Source: Marsupella aquatica
Taxonomy: Eukaryota; Marchantiophyta
Length of the DNA: 64,000 nucleotides
NCBI GenBank assembly: GCA_973895155.1
Contig: OZ316899.1
Span: 5,456,001 to 5,520,000 of the forward strand
Reading direction: 5' to 3'
Part shown: positions 33,541-45,938 of the stretch, piece after piece
How the letters are laid out: the number at the start of each line of letters is the position of its first letter
How positions within the stretch are numbered: position 1 is the first letter of the stretch
Program-made: the position numbers and the translations under genes
Notes under the pieces: generated by a model
The model's input: only the letters and a program-made list of their open reading frames with translations
What the model was told of the DNA's origin: nothing
Database searches by the model: none

Positions 33541-35660
33541 GGTGATGTCGTGTGCATACACATTGCTACACAACATACATCACTTGTCACATACATCCAG
33601 ACATAGTCACACTGCCAAATCACAAACACAAGAGAATGGAATAGCGATGAACCTTGCCACCCAGCACCCTCACCAATCCCAGCACCCACGCCTAAGTGCC
33701 CATGGTGCCCGAACGCCACCACTGCATACCTTGAGCAAGCCACCTAGTGCCCCTTGCACCAACCCGCGGCCTCTCCCATACGAAGCCGCACTTGCTCACC
33801 AACCCAACCGCTACTCAACGGTCCTCACTGCCTGCACAAGCAACCAAGCACCTCGGTAAGTAACCCTTCAAGATCTAGCCCTTGCCAAGTCTAACATCCT
33901 AACTCAAGCTCAACAAACGTTGGTAAATAGGTCAGCGATAGGTCCTCCCAATGCCATAAGCCGGAACCAGAACCCACGCCCACTATTTGTCCAGAACAGC
34001 CCCTTCCTTGGGCGCGGCCCGGGTTCCCCCATGTTCCTATCCATCACCAACTGACCGCCCTAACCCTAGGACATGCTCATGGCCCAAATAGTATAGCTTG
34101 TCCGAAAGCTTGTCCCAAGCTTGTCCCAACACATCGGGACCATAATGGCCCCGACTCTAGCAACCAACTCCCGGTTCTTGCCCCATTGATGGTCTAGGGG
34201 CCAAGAACCCTTGGAACTCTACCTCCATGCCAACTTGGCCTTGCCTCCCCAACGCAAGCTCCCTTGGGAGACTGAACACGGTTTGGCTGCTGTTCGGCAG
34301 GATTTGGCAAGCAGGCAAGCTAACACCCGCAAACCTTGAGAACCCATGGCACCCCCAGACCCAGCTGAGAGCTTTCCAACATGTAGCCCTCCACACATAG
34401 CCCTCCTTGAGAGCTTTCCAACACAGCCAAAAAGTCCTCCAACTGACTTCCCATTGGGAAGATATTGCCATTTTTGTTTGCTGCTTTCCCTTAGTGTCGC
34501 GGCTCACGACTTTGGCTCGCCCTTGGCCCCCAGAGAGACACCACTCCCCTCATATATGCTTCTGGAGACCTGTCATCCCCAAACCAACTTTGGTCCCTAA
34601 ACTTTTGGCCTCCAACCCGGATCCTATCGCCCATACTGGGCGCGCCATTAATTGACAACGCCCATAACTTTCTCATTTCGCGTCCGCAAGCTGAGTGCCT
34701 TCGCCCATTGTGATTGGGCTGACCCAATGCTCATGCCTAGGCCCTCGGTCTCATCACCACTTGAGTCCCCAATTGGCCAAACCCGGATCGGGCCATAACT
34801 CACGTTCCAAGCGTCCGTTGCCCATGGCGTCAACTCCATTGGCCTTGGGCCTAAGAGGAGCTTACACTCAAGCCCTTAGAACTCAAAGTCCATCTGGGGG
34901 TCCGGACGGTCGACCTTGAGCCTGGCCCCTTTCCCCCTTGACCCGACCAGCTCTCAACTAGCCTAAGTCCTTAGTGTGTCTCACTAGCTTGGCTCGTTGC
35001 CTTTGCTAGTGCCACGTCTCATTGCCCACAAGTCTCCCCATGCTAAGTCCTCCTTGGATGGCCTATCCGGGCCTGGACCATAAGGGAGCTCGGCGTCGGA
35101 GTCAACAATGTCAAAGCTAAGTGTTAAGGTAGTCAAGTTCCGCGACTGGAATACAAGTGGAACTCATGTCCACACATGTCCAAAACCCACAATTGCCCCC
35201 TTAGCTGGGAGTAAGGTCCCCTAACTCTAGCTAGCCATGAGTTCTATAAGGTTGATATACACCTTTTTAGGTGTGAAGATCAGGGGGCCAGGTGCAAGTG
35301 AGCCCCATTGATCATCTACCTGCAATCCATATCTTCCAAGAGAACATAACTGATAACTAGTTGGATTCACCGACATTGAGGACACAACCATGATCCACTA
35401 GGATTGCCTGCAATGGTGGTGTCAAACACGACATGTGTCATCCTCTAAAACACTTATCACAAATCAACATAGTAGTTGCATACACTTCAAACCAACACAA
35501 ACATGTGCTAAGCTTGGATCCACCGTACCATCAATACTTGGAAGATGACATGGTGCACAATTGCGCACATGATCCTTCTAAACTATACCATCACGCCCTT
35601 CCAACATTAGGACACCAGAAGGTATCACTTCACGCACAAGTAAAATGGTCCGACCCACGG
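33541..35660. other. C-rich, non-coding stretch upstream of the gypsy remnant
   Basis: Base composition shifts to CCA/CCC-rich on the plus strand. Short Pro-rich frames occur in several phases without domain sense. The last 500 bp may hold the 3' untranslated region or LTR of the gypsy element, which ends near 35667 on the minus strand. I could not find a matching second copy near 53000. Confidence 0.35.
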
Positions 35661-35666
35661 TCACAT

Positions 35667-36590
35667 CAAGTGTAGTTGGTGCTGTCTACTGCAAATAAAC
35701 ATAATCACCAGGATGAAATTATCAAATCTTTGCACGATAACCTCCTCCACAAATAGTGGCATACCGCAAAGTATCACAATGTTGGGCAATGGCAAGGTTG
35801 TGAAAGGCCATGGGCATGACACTCTCAAAAATCCTTGCCCTCTCTGAACAAACCTTGACCCAAACATTGGGATTATCCAAGTTCACAACCGATATAGTAT
35901 CACGACGAATAGCTGCTGGCAAATCTGGCTCTCTACCATAGAGCAAGAAATAAGGTGAGAAGGATGTAAGTGATGCTTATTGACAGAAACGTTAGCCCAT
36001 AGCTAACCAAGGTAACTAGAGATCTCAGTCTCCCAGATGACCAACCTGCAAGCCATACTTGTGCAATCCTCTGTTCACAGTTTGCACTACTCTCTCAGCC
36101 AATCCACTTGCCTCGGGATGATCACGAGAAGTAGTACAATGATCAATCAGAGCTTGCTTGCATAAACTCTCAAACTCTCCTCGGAACTCAGTTCCTTGAT
36201 CAGTCAACACCTCAGTTGGTGCTCCAAAATGACTTAGTACACGATCCAAAAATGTGGTAGCAACTCCTCCACTAGCTCAATCCATTTGGAGAAGTGCTCC
36301 ACCATAACCAAATCATACCAATTCTGTTGTTGGGTAAGAGGCAATGGACTAGCAAAGTCCAAACTCCATCTATACCCCAAACCCATGATCAACAATGGAT
36401 GCAATTGGGGAGTGGGAGCATTGAAGGATGCTCTCACTCGATCACATACCACACACTTAGCTATCAGTTGCTGGACATGAGTGTGCATACCACGCCACCA
36501 ATACTGTGTTTGCAGCAAACTGTAAGTGCGCTTCACACCAAAGTGACCCAACTCTTTGTGCGCATGTCACACCAAATGTACTTGTTGTGA
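35667..36590 (-). pseudogene. pol: gypsy integrase
   Basis: The zinc-binding region reads HKELGHFGVKRTYSLLQTQY and CVVCDRVRA (about 36560-36430). The core starts with LGYRWSLDFASPLPLT. DQGTEFRGEFESLCKQALID (near 36200) gives the second Asp, and DHPEASGLAERVVQTVNRGL near 36125 the Glu. The C-terminal part includes YFLLYGREPDLPAAI. Stops near 36234 and 36024 and frame changes inactivate it. Confidence 0.88.
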
Positions 36591-37016
36591 TGATTTTGGT
36601 ACCACCAATACCTTACAATCACGTAGTACTCTCAAAAGATTGTTTTCTTCCCATCAAAACCTCTTGGCTCTTTGCGGAACCCTGTCACGCTCCTTGGCAT
36701 CAACACTGCCACCAATAGAACCAGTGCCCAGGTATTTCAACACTCTCTCATCATTGTGAATATCCTGCTGTTCCACCACAACCTCACCAACATCCATATC
36801 TATAGACTCACCATCTACTTCATCCAATGGAGTAGAGGCCACAGATCCACTGCATGCTGGAACCTAACAGAGTAAAGCAGATGCATGTCATCCTGGCACC
36901 ATCTCCTTATCTGACTCATCATGCCATCTGGCTCTAGTCTCATCCTCTTGACTGGTACATGGATTGTGGCTCAATCCATCCGCATCCAAGTTCACCTTTC
37001 CAGGCCTATGCACAAC

Positions 37017-37340
37017 CTAGAAATCATAATCCTGTAACAACAATGTCCATTGTGCAAGCTTTCCTATAAGCTTGTCAAACTCCATTAACCGCTTGAGAGG
37101 CTGATGATTAGTGATCAAGGTGAAGGGGTTACCAAACAAGTAGCAACAAAAATGTGTCACAACCCACATTGTTGCCAAACACTCTCCCTCATTAGAGTTA
37201 TACTTAGCCTCTACTTCATTGTTTGATCTACTGGCATATGCCACAACAAACTCATTCCCCTCATCATCCTTTTGAGTCAACACTGCTCCAAGTCCTACTC
37301 CACTCCAATCAGTGTGTAGCTAAAATGGTCTCGGTGAAAT
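37017..37340 (-). pseudogene. pol: gypsy RNase H
   Basis: LHTDWSGVGLGAVLTQKDDE, then VAYASRSNNEVEAKYNSNEG and FTLITNHQPLKRLM are the typical gypsy RNase H blocks. The frame ends with a stop where related elements have Gln (QDYDF then stop, then VVHRPGKVNLDADGLS). Confidence 0.88.
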
Positions 37341-37424
37341 GGGTCTTCTCAAAATAGGGCATGATGCCAATCTTTCTTTCAACTCCTAAAAGGCATGCTC
37401 CTTGTCATCACCCCAAATCCACTC

Positions 37425-38252
37425 CTAATCCAACTTAGTGAGTATGGTTAAAGGTTTAGCAAGCTGGCTAAATCCTTTAACATACTTCCTGTAGTAGCTT
37501 GTCAATCCCAAGAATGCATGAATTCTACTCACATCAATAGGACAAGGAATCTGTGTAATGGCCTCCACCTTAGTCTGCTGCACACCCAATCCCCCTAGGT
37601 AGATAGTGTGGCCAAAATACTCAGTCCGGTCTTGGAAGAATTTACACTTGCCAAGGTGGATTTTCAACCCATGTTCTCTCAATCTCTCCAATACAATCTA
37701 CAAGTGCTATTGATGTTCTTCCATAGTGGAAGAATAGACCAAAATATCATCAATGTAACATTTGACAAAATCCAAACCTGCAAGAATTTGATCCATGATT
37801 CTCTAGAATTCAGTTGGTGCATTCTTCAACCCAAATGGTAAGAACAACCACTGATACAAACGATCCTTGCCATGCAAATCAATTCCCCAAAATGTTGTTT
37901 TGGACCTGTTAGAATGTCTGATTGGAAGCTGATGGTACCCTGCCCTCAGATCCAATGAACTAAAAACCTTTGCATGCCCCACAGCATCAAAGATCTCCTT
38001 AGGTGTGGGCATGGCATATCAATCAGATTTTGTCTGACGATTAATAGGTCGGTAATCACCACACATGCGCCTATCCCTATAATTACCATGCACATCCTTC
38101 TTGGCTGACATCACTATGGCAGATGCATACTCCCTGTATGAGATCTCCACCAAACCAGACTCCAACAAATCCTGAGTTCTGCTCTGAATCAAATCTCTCT
38201 CCATGTCATTGTAACAGTATGGTGTACGAAAGATTGGCGCATCACTAGCCAA
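37425..38252 (-). pseudogene. pol: gypsy reverse transcriptase
   Basis: RMCGDYRPINRQTKSD, VFSSLDLRAGYHQLPI, FLPFGLKNAPTEF and the catalytic CYIDDILVYSS (near 37760) occur in order, followed by thumb residues GHTIYLGGLGV and FLGLTSYYRKYVKGFSQLAK. YIDD is intact. Stops follow SD (Arg to TGA), TEF (Gln to TAG) and EEHQ. Confidence 0.9.
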
Positions 38253-38599
38253 TTCAATCTAAATACCAGGGCCCTTCAATGTCCCCAAATCATTCATGCT
38301 GAATGCAAAACAATTCCAGTAACTCTTTAAGAATCGATGCATGCGACGTCTCTCCTCCTGTGTTAACTTAGGACCAATCTGTGGCTCCCAACTCTCCACC
38401 AAATCCCTAATATCTTTTTGTAGGGTAGAAGAGATAGCCGATGATTGCTATTTAGCAGTAGATTGAGCAGTCCTTTCCTGCTCAACAATCTGTCCAACCT
38501 TGGCCAATCCTGCCATAGGTCCATGGATTGTCTGCGCGCCCCCAGTTGTGGCCACTACTGTCTCAGTAGGCCGCAAGCTCACCAATGGACGATCTATAA

Positions 38600-38933
38600 C
38601 ACCAGCAGAGCGCATCCAAAATTGCTCTACTACTCCCAAACTAACAACTCAAATCCATGGCTTGACCAAGGACCTGGCAGCATGAACTCTCTGACATAGA
38701 TGCAACAACAGTTGTACCACTCTCTCTCATCAGCAGTGGGCTCCACTAACTGTCATAGAGTTGTATCCTACACAAGTCTAGGAACACATGCGCTGAAAGC
38801 ATATGAAGCAGAATGGCTCACAAAATTGGGTAATGCACAACATGGGCGCCCAACCACATTGACTATGGCCAGTGGAGATCTGTCAGGCTGGGTCACACCC
38901 TGTGAATGATGCCTGGATCCAAAATATCATCCA
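38600..38933 (-). pseudogene. C-terminal part of the gypsy-borne cytosine methyltransferase
   Basis: Directly left of element B the minus strand reads VDDILDPG, in phase with the methyltransferase on the right side once one target copy is removed. Further down, segments such as LREWYNCC and FMLPGPWSSHG occur with intervening stops. The region corresponds to the target-recognition and C-terminal part of the enzyme. It is heavily decayed. Confidence 0.6.
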
Positions 38934-38942
38934 CTACCAAGG

Positions 38943-39130
38943 GGGTATAACCACCGTGCTAGCAAACAGTAAATAGATATTCTCATACGAGCCAATTTTT
39001 TCTCGTACAAGCAAAATTTTGTCTCGTACGAGTAAACAAGTTCCTCGTATGAGCATATCTATTTACTCGTACGAGTTTCTGTTTTCTTGTATGAGTTTCG
39101 GTTTTCTTGTATGAGTATTTTTTTTTCTTG
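38943..39130. repeat. Left terminal and subterminal repeats of element B
   Basis: After the terminal repeat, the palindrome CTCGTACGAG or near variants (CTCATACGAG, CTCGTATGAG, TTGTATGAG) occurs about eight times in 160 bp. One such word remains at the other end, near 50387 (GGTATGAG). These are probable transposase-binding sites. Confidence 0.85.
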
Positions 39131-39421
39131 TATGCATTTTAGTTTCTTCTCTTCAGGGTATAGCGTCCATATATGCAATAATTGTGCGGACAATATTATG
39201 GTGGGTCCCACCATTGTACAACATCAGAGGAAATTTCTTGACGATTTCACACAAGGACTCCAATATATTGCCACAAAATATGAAGTCGAAACAAAGTCAT
39301 ACAATACTAGCGCCCGATGCTAGTATTGTATTATAAAAAAAACAACACTTTAAGAACACGCACTTCTGCCCGTTAGAAAAGACAAACTACAATTGTAGCT
39401 ATTCAACGATAAAGCAACAGT

Positions 39422-41308
39422 CTACATTCTCGTTCCCAACTGCCTATCAAGTATGTAACGGACTTCTCCCAACGTTAGAATTGGCTGGCTACATAATGTC
39501 GAATCGAGCACATCCAGTTTGAACACATTCTTGAACACCCAATACACATGTTTGCAAGGCATGTAAGGCTTCCGATAAGTATGCCGACGGTAGAAATCCT
39601 TGCAGGAGCAACATGGGAAACAACATATCTGAACCCAATAAGAGGCGACTGATCTCTCATGTTCATGGGTCCGGATACAAAACTGTTTCCCCAACGCATT
39701 TCCACTCGTGATCTCTCTCTCTCCAATGACGCTCATCACTTCTTTTTCAGAGGCTTCAATTCTCTTCAAATGTGTTTGGGTAAGATGCACTCTTTGCAAG
39801 CATTTCTTCACGTTCCTTGAAGCGCACCTCACAGATGGGTCAGTTAGGTTGATCCTCTCTGGGAAAAGATTGACATCAATCCGTAACGCAGAAGGCAACG
39901 GTGCTTTGATTTCATCTCCACGGCCTTCGGAGAGAATAAGTCCTTGTTCTTTCAAAAATTGAATCTCTGCTCCAAAAAGATTGGTCCCTCTGGCAATTGG
40001 GAGATGTGAAGGAACATTGGGAATGTTCGAGACTCCTCTCCTTGTTGTGCTTTGGTGAAAGTGGTTGTTGGGGCAAAACCATATCTGATCGTTATAAGGT
40101 TGCCCCCTGAACATTCTGCATCCTCTCACGGAAATTGCAACAACACCATCTGGATTCGGAAGGCCAACCTTCTTTACTCAATTTTGACATTCATCACGAC
40201 TACCTCCCCGTCCAAGGGTTCCGTTACACACTGGACCCGTACCCCGTTTTGAGGTCCGACGCAACTGCCAGGCACCAGGAGGTACTTCACTTTCCATTGG
40301 GGAAACTGAATGACAATATGCAGTCTCGACAAGTCTTGCAGGGGTCACTGGTGGGACAGAGGATCTCGTTGCTCGATGCAAAGGTGTGTCAATGACCACA
40401 ACTTCCTTAGAGGCATCGCTTTCTGACAAATTATGGACCGCATCAATTCCACCGGTTGAAGGCGTAGGGGTATAACCACCGTGACAGCAAACAGCAAACA
40501 ACAAACAGCAAATAGTTACTCGTAACAGCAAACGGGTGGAAAAAAATTTGGATTTGTTTTTGGAATTTTTTTTGGGGAAAAATATTAAATTTTTTTTGTG
40601 AGTCGATATTTTTTGCCTAGCGCCCGGAGCTAGTAATAGTATCGCCTTACACTAGCAAAAAGTTGTCATGTATTTAAATTATTTTGAAAATTGTGACTTT
40701 TAATGACACATTTTTAGATTGTCTAGTTTGCTCGTAACAGTAATTTTTTGCTCGTAACAGGAAATTTTTTGCTCGTAACAGTAAATCTATTTGCTATTTG
40801 CTATCACGGTGAAAACCCTCAAGCGTAGAAGGCATTTTCTCAAAATCAGTGGAATGCAGGTTTCTCCTTTTCAAACCTTTTGTATTTGGTGAAGTAACAA
40901 GGATGGTATCATGCCTGTGCGAGTCTTCAGCCGAGACGTTCCCAGTTGCATGTCCTTTTCGTTTCACTGATTGAGTTACAACATCACCATTCAATGGAAC
41001 GCTTCTTTCCAAATCAAACTCAGCAGCATTCGACAGGAGGAGATTGGTGGCTTCCTCAAAGAGACGCGGCGACCCCGCCAGGTCCGCCAATCTGAAGGCA
41101 AGCTCAAAAATAGTTGGGCCAGTTCCTCTACTCAATCCCCTTTTGTATGTAGTATAAGCAACAATTTGAGCAACCGCTCTATTTTGGTCCGTTTTGCATC
41201 CTTCAAACAGACCCACCTTTTTTTCTGTTGCCATGCTTTCATTCCAGCATGCCTAGATTCCGAACCAGTACAATTAGGAATCATCCCAGCTTCTTCGGCA
41301 CTCTTGCT
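39422..41308 (-). pseudogene. Element B transposase, C-terminal exon with SWIM zinc finger, split by a miniature element
   Basis: The exon opens at an acceptor near 41309 with SKSAEEAGMIPNCTGSESRH. A frame change near 41230 leads to KVGLFEGCKTDQNRAVAQIV. The miniature element at 40467-40820 interrupts the coding sequence. Beyond it come PPGAWQLRRTSKRGTGPVCN and GCRMFRGQPYNDQIWFCPNN. The SWIM finger follows: CFPCCSCKDFYRRH with YMPCKHVYWVF (CxC...CxH) near 39610-39540. The last frame ends at 39422. The paralogue in element C (57356-58886) is uninterrupted, which fixes the exon order. Confidence 0.88.
40467..40820. mobile_element. 354-bp MULE-type miniature element nested in the element B transposase
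   Basis: The ends GGGGTATAACCACCGTGACA and (reverse complement) GAGGGTTTTCACCGTGATAG are inverted and closely related to the ends of element B. CTCGTAACAG-type words lie near both ends, and CTAGCGCCCGGAGCTAG in the middle. Flanks AAGGCGTA and AAGCGTAG look like an 8-bp duplication with one indel. It is probably a non-autonomous derivative moved by this transposase family. Confidence 0.85.
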
Positions 41309-41597
41309 CTGAAACATTGCACGCAAGGGTTTAGTACATGTAAGAAATTGCACACAAAAGTGGCAACACAATGGAAATAACAGTAGCGCCAAACGCTAAT
41401 AAACTGATGATGATATTTTCATGTAAAGAACCGTTGAACACAGAATAAAGGTAGTCCTTACATCACTCATAGTCCAAACGGATTATTAGCGCTCGACGCT
41501 ACTCCTGCGGATAAGGAACTCTTCTATCTCACACATGCTTCACTAGCGCCGAGCGCTATTAATGGGACCATGCATCCTAGAGCAGCGTATAACTCAC

Positions 41598-43597
41598 CAG
41601 TCTTATGAAGTTCCCCCATTGTCTCCATCGGACAACCCACCAAGACAGCCACCCTTGCAGCATCCGAAGTTTGCCTGAGTGACAATTGCCAGACCTCCAC
41701 CAGTCATCGATTTCCCTTGAGATTCGATATGCTTTCAAGAAAGTTGGCACATTCCGAAGACGATCCCACATCTCCTTGTGCTCTACGTGCTTTCCATCTT
41801 TCACACCTTCTCGGGAATGACGATGAAAAGATTGGAAAAAATGAAAGGCATCTGATCTTTCTCACTCTGGGTCGGGTACACCGTCAAAGAACACGTTTCG
41901 AACAACATTCCAACCAGCCTGAGCATTGTCCGCCATGAATCCCCAAATTGTAACATCTTGTAAACCATTTTCATCGGCAACCTCTAGCATCAAACGCCAG
42001 GCTCTCTCCAGAGATTTTGCATCTTCGGCCTTTAGCTCACAAGTGAATATGGTGCAAAGTGCCCGGTAATGATGATCATATACATGGGCACTGAAAGTAA
42101 GCCAATCTGCCGTGCTCCGATGCATCACGTCAAAACTTACCCATGAACCCTCTAACGACCCACCAGGTTTCATTCTTTGGAGCAGGTCCAGACCACTTCC
42201 GTCACCTTTTATGGTCATTTTAAAGATATGAGCACTCTCGTCCCGGCAGCCTTGACCAGGGAGCAAGAACCTATGAAGAAAAGGCAGTCGGATACACTTT
42301 TGCATCCTCACAAGAAATTCCAGTTCCCCTTTCCCCTTCTGATCTTGACGGACACTCCTTAACACGGATGCAAACTTCTGAGGAGATGCCACGACCATTA
42401 GGGACTCCCAAATTTCCTTCTCTTCTTCGAGAGAGATTTCTTCAACAGAGGCCTCAAAAAATGTATTCGTCAGTGTCTCAGTCGCAGAGTTTTTTTCCCT
42501 GCTGGGGATGCCATGGGGTTTGCAGTGAATCCCTTCTCTAGATGAGACCTTGCAACCTTTTCTTCCTCCCTCAAAAAGACCCGTCGACTGGGATGATTGT
42601 GAAATCCCATATGAACAGCTAGTCGCGACATGTGGGCCAAAGACTTAATGTCAACTTTTGCAGATGGATACATGTAGAACATTAGAGCAGGGTAGGCCTC
42701 AACGCACATCGGAGGTTTGGAGCAATGGTGACAAACAACTCCACCTTTGGAGATCAACTCCCCAACTCGGAATGGGCCCGAAAGTTTTGGGGTTCTTGCC
42801 CATATCTCATTATTTTGAAACTTGTTGTCTTTCCACCATGGACAAGCATTATTTTGACACTGCAGCGATCCCGTACATTGGACTTTCCCGAAATCCCACA
42901 TTTTCTTCGGAAGAACATTTGAAGACATTTTCACAATCCGAGTCGAATAATAACAATCCTTACCACGATCCATATCTTTCAAACATTCACCTTTTGTGTT
43001 CACACAGTCTATCGGGGGTAACTCAAAAACCACATTCCCATTGTAAGATGTGGGAAGACTAGGCACTACGTGATGAACAAAATCACTCCCCCTTATAAAC
43101 CGAGACAATTCACTATGACCTTTGGATTTCAAGATTGTATCCATTGCACTTTGCCGGTACGCAGTCAAAGGCACAATCTTTTCTCGATCCGCATTAGACT
43201 CCTTTTTAACCTCGGATGGGTAAACTGGAATCTTCTCTCCAAGAGTAGTTGTCGCTTGCTTATCATCTCCAGAACTTTCCGAAAGTTTGATGACATCGAG
43301 TTGAGCCGCTGTGGGAGGATGAGTACAGGAGGCCCCATAATCTCTCAAAACAAAAACCTCATATTATTTTTGAGCCTCCAGAGTCCAATATCTATGACCA
43401 TGAACAACATCGTAGAAAACTGGAGTCTCCCCCAAACAAACCGATACTAACGATATCGCTAAAATAGACTCCTTGGCGACATCAAATCTCACTCCCAAAT
43501 ATTCCTCTAAAACATGCTTTGATTCAGATGATTCGAGGATGGGAATTGTGATTACATCCCGAGTGTCCTTCCTCGTGACAACGATATTTTGAGCCAT
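41598..43597 (-). pseudogene. Element B transposase, N-terminal and catalytic (MULE DDE) part
   Basis: From 43597 the frame reads MAQNIVVTRKDTRDVITIPI. A stop near 43364 and a frame change near 42480 interrupt it. Cys-rich blocks CTGSLQCQNNACPWW and GGVVCHHCSKPPMCV form a likely zinc ribbon. The catalytic part contains GSWVSFDVMHRSTADWLTFS (first Asp), MADNAQAGWNVVRNVFF (second Asp) and HFFQSFHRHSREG. Both are read as MULE-like DDE motifs by position and by identity to element C. The exon ends at donor GTGAGT (41597). The intron 41309-41597 holds three copies of the quasi-palindrome. Confidence 0.85.
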
Positions 43598-43604
43598 GGC
43601 TTCA

Positions 43605-44373
43605 AAAGAGGGATATGCCTTTTCCCCGCGCGAAATGAAATATGTTTATCATGAGATTCGAGTATGAGAAGTAAACGTTTCATTCTCACTATAGAGTCGT
43701 TATAGATTTGGACGCACTCCATCAATGACGTTTTGTCGTCTTACCAACGGCAGGATTTGGGTTCATAGTTACTAGCGCCTGGTGCTACCTCTAAGTGTAA
43801 AACACTCTTGGGTGAGGACTACGAATGCCAATAATAATAGCGCCTGACACTCCCTCTGGGTGCAAACATTTTTGGATGAGGAGTACGAAGGCAATTAATA
43901 ATAGCGCCTGGCGCTACCTATTTCAATGGACTTGAAAACATTCAATGGAAGGAAAAGTACGATAACATGATACAGTACGAGTCATTAAGTTGGCACGCTT
44001 GAAGATCTCCACTGGATCTTCTCGAATCCGATCCCGGGTCCAAATGTGTCAGAAAGGAAGCGTCTCCAAAAGTTCTCCCAGAGAGTCCTCTTCGAAGTGG
44101 GTACCCGGGACCAAGTGCCAATTCTCCTTATATCTCGTCGTTCTCATCCGATGTCCTCATTGTTGAGCCATTCTTCACTGAGTCGCAGTTGTGGCTCATC
44201 TTTCGGGCGCGTGGTTCTTGTTCTCGCTTTCGGGCCCAGTGGTTCTATTTTGCTTTCATGCGGGTTCTTGTTCTTGTTGTCGTCCTCGTTTTTCATTCTC
44301 GTCCTAGTTTGCGCTCTTGTCCTCATTCGCGTTCTTGTTCGCGCTTCTTGTTCTTGTCCTCGTCCTCACTTTC
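43605..44373. other. Divergent intergenic region of element B, left of the first cargo gene
   Basis: It contains several quasi-palindromes: GCGCCTGGTGCTA near 43780, a decayed copy near 43845 and a perfect TAGCGCCTGGCGCTA at 43902-43916. It separates the transposase start from the plus-strand genes and should include both promoters. A TTCTTGTTCTCG-type pyrimidine-rich tract at 44210-44370 could be a leader. Confidence 0.5.
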
Positions 44374-44791
44374 AATGGCACCTCCACGAGGGAAGGCAAA
44401 GGAGGAGGCACTTGTCCCGAGCGACACCGATCGGGAGACCCCCGCATCAAATAGCTTACCGCCTCGGCCAAATGCCAAGAGGACGACGGTTCCAATCTCA
44501 AAGAAGGGCAAACTCATCTCGAAGATGAAGAATGCCCCACCTGCGGGCCGCAGCGAAGGATCCAGTCGGCCAAATCCGAGCGGCCCGACTTCTGTTCCCG
44601 CTAGGGATACCTCCCGCCGTCCTAGAGCCAACACTATCTGCACGGGTGTCTCCGAGCCTTCTTCATCCACTGAGAGTGATCGTTCTTCGAGCGGGGACTC
44701 ATCACCGAGCAAGCAAGGATTTGCGTGGTATGGATCGAGCGACTCGAATGACGACTCCGATGCATACAAGCCAAGTTGGTGGGAAGACTGA
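44374..44791 (+). CDS. Small disordered Ser/Pro-rich protein of element B
   Basis: The most plausible start is the ATG at 44374 (MAPPRGKAKEEALVPSDTDR), giving ~138 residues up to TGA 44789-44791. An upstream in-frame extension is Cys/Phe/Arg-rich and reads like translated pyrimidine leader, so I do not use it. The protein is basic in the middle (ISKKGKLISKMKN) and Ser/Asp-rich at the end (SSTESDRSSSGDSSPSKQG, SNDDSDAYKPSWWED). No domain is recognised. The acidic Ser-rich end resembles the last cargo exon at 49850-50141. Confidence 0.5.
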
Positions 44792-45938
44792 TTTCCCGTT
44801 GTCAGAGCGTATCATTTGAGTGCTGGACAGACTTGGAGGATCCATCGAGGTTGATAGGATCTGTTTCCACTCATTTTTTCCGATAGAAAACGTATACCGT
44901 TCCTTCATCGTATGCCGGATTTCTAGTGTACTGTACCATTTTGTATGTGAACGGCACAGCCGTTTGTTTTTACCTCGGTGTCAATGCTTTTGAATTCAGA
45001 ATACCAAGCTTTAATTTCCGGTTCTACTCCTATGCTTGCTTTGTATTTCTGAATGCGAGCCTGCTCGATTTCTTTGAAATTGTCGTAAACACTCGTTTGC
45101 TGTGAATGTTTTTAGTAGCGTTCGGTGCTATTATGAGAAACAAAGCGTCCTTAACACTGTTGTGACATGTCTTATCTTTAAATTGTTTTGGATAGTGTTG
45201 GGCGCTATTAATTAAAGGAATCAGAATTCAGACCCGTTAGGAGTTATTTTTTACTTTTATTCCAACAAATTCTGTTCAATTGATGTTTATTTTAATAGCG
45301 CCAGGCGCTATTGTAATTCATTGGAATATTCATTGAATGAATGGGTTCATGTGGTCATGTTTGTTGTCATTGGACTCCAATTTCATCATTTATTTGAATA
45401 CTAGCGCCGAGCGCTACTAAACTCGGCTTGCCGACACCTGCACAAAATTGGAAAATTTATAGACAATAGTATTGATATTACTGCCCGTAGATACATGAAG
45501 ACGGTTTTCCAGATACATTTGAAGGTATGTTTTATAATAGCGCCTGGCGCTATCCACAACTACCGACACTGATGTGGTTCCAACGGTCACTTTCCAACGG
45601 TAATATTACAGTAGATTGAGGTTCACGAAACCCTTTTTGATTTTGTCTGGGATGAAAGTCCAATTGGAGAATGCCATCTATACTTGGGACCGTTGTAATC
45701 GAATGGCTGGGTCCATTGTATCGGTGTATTAATACGAGGTGGAGATCGCTCGTTTGGGATAATTGTCCGTCTAAGCGCTCAGACCTCGGACTGTACGAGT
45801 TTGTCAAGTGCGTATGTGCGTCTTTTATTGGTCCCGTACATTTTGAGACGTGATCGTGACAAGAACTGCATGGCACGTACGACAGTGCCGGGTGGTTGAG
45901 TCACTCTCCACGACAACTTTTGGCTGGGTGATACGGGA
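44792..45938. other. Spacer with a series of quasi-palindromes
   Basis: Five or more copies lie here: near 45117 and 45193 (mutated), 45296-45310 (TAGCGCCAGGCGCTA), near 45403 (TAGCGCCGAGCGCTA) and 45538-45552 (TAGCGCCTGGCGCTA). No convincing gene is present. Confidence 0.6.

Noticed and set aside
33541-35300. Long LTR of the gypsy element
   Set aside because: No second copy was found near 53000 or elsewhere in the window.
44046-44528. 160-codon ORF starting upstream in element B
   Set aside because: Much of it is translated pyrimidine-rich leader and an out-of-phase reading of the small cargo gene at 44374.
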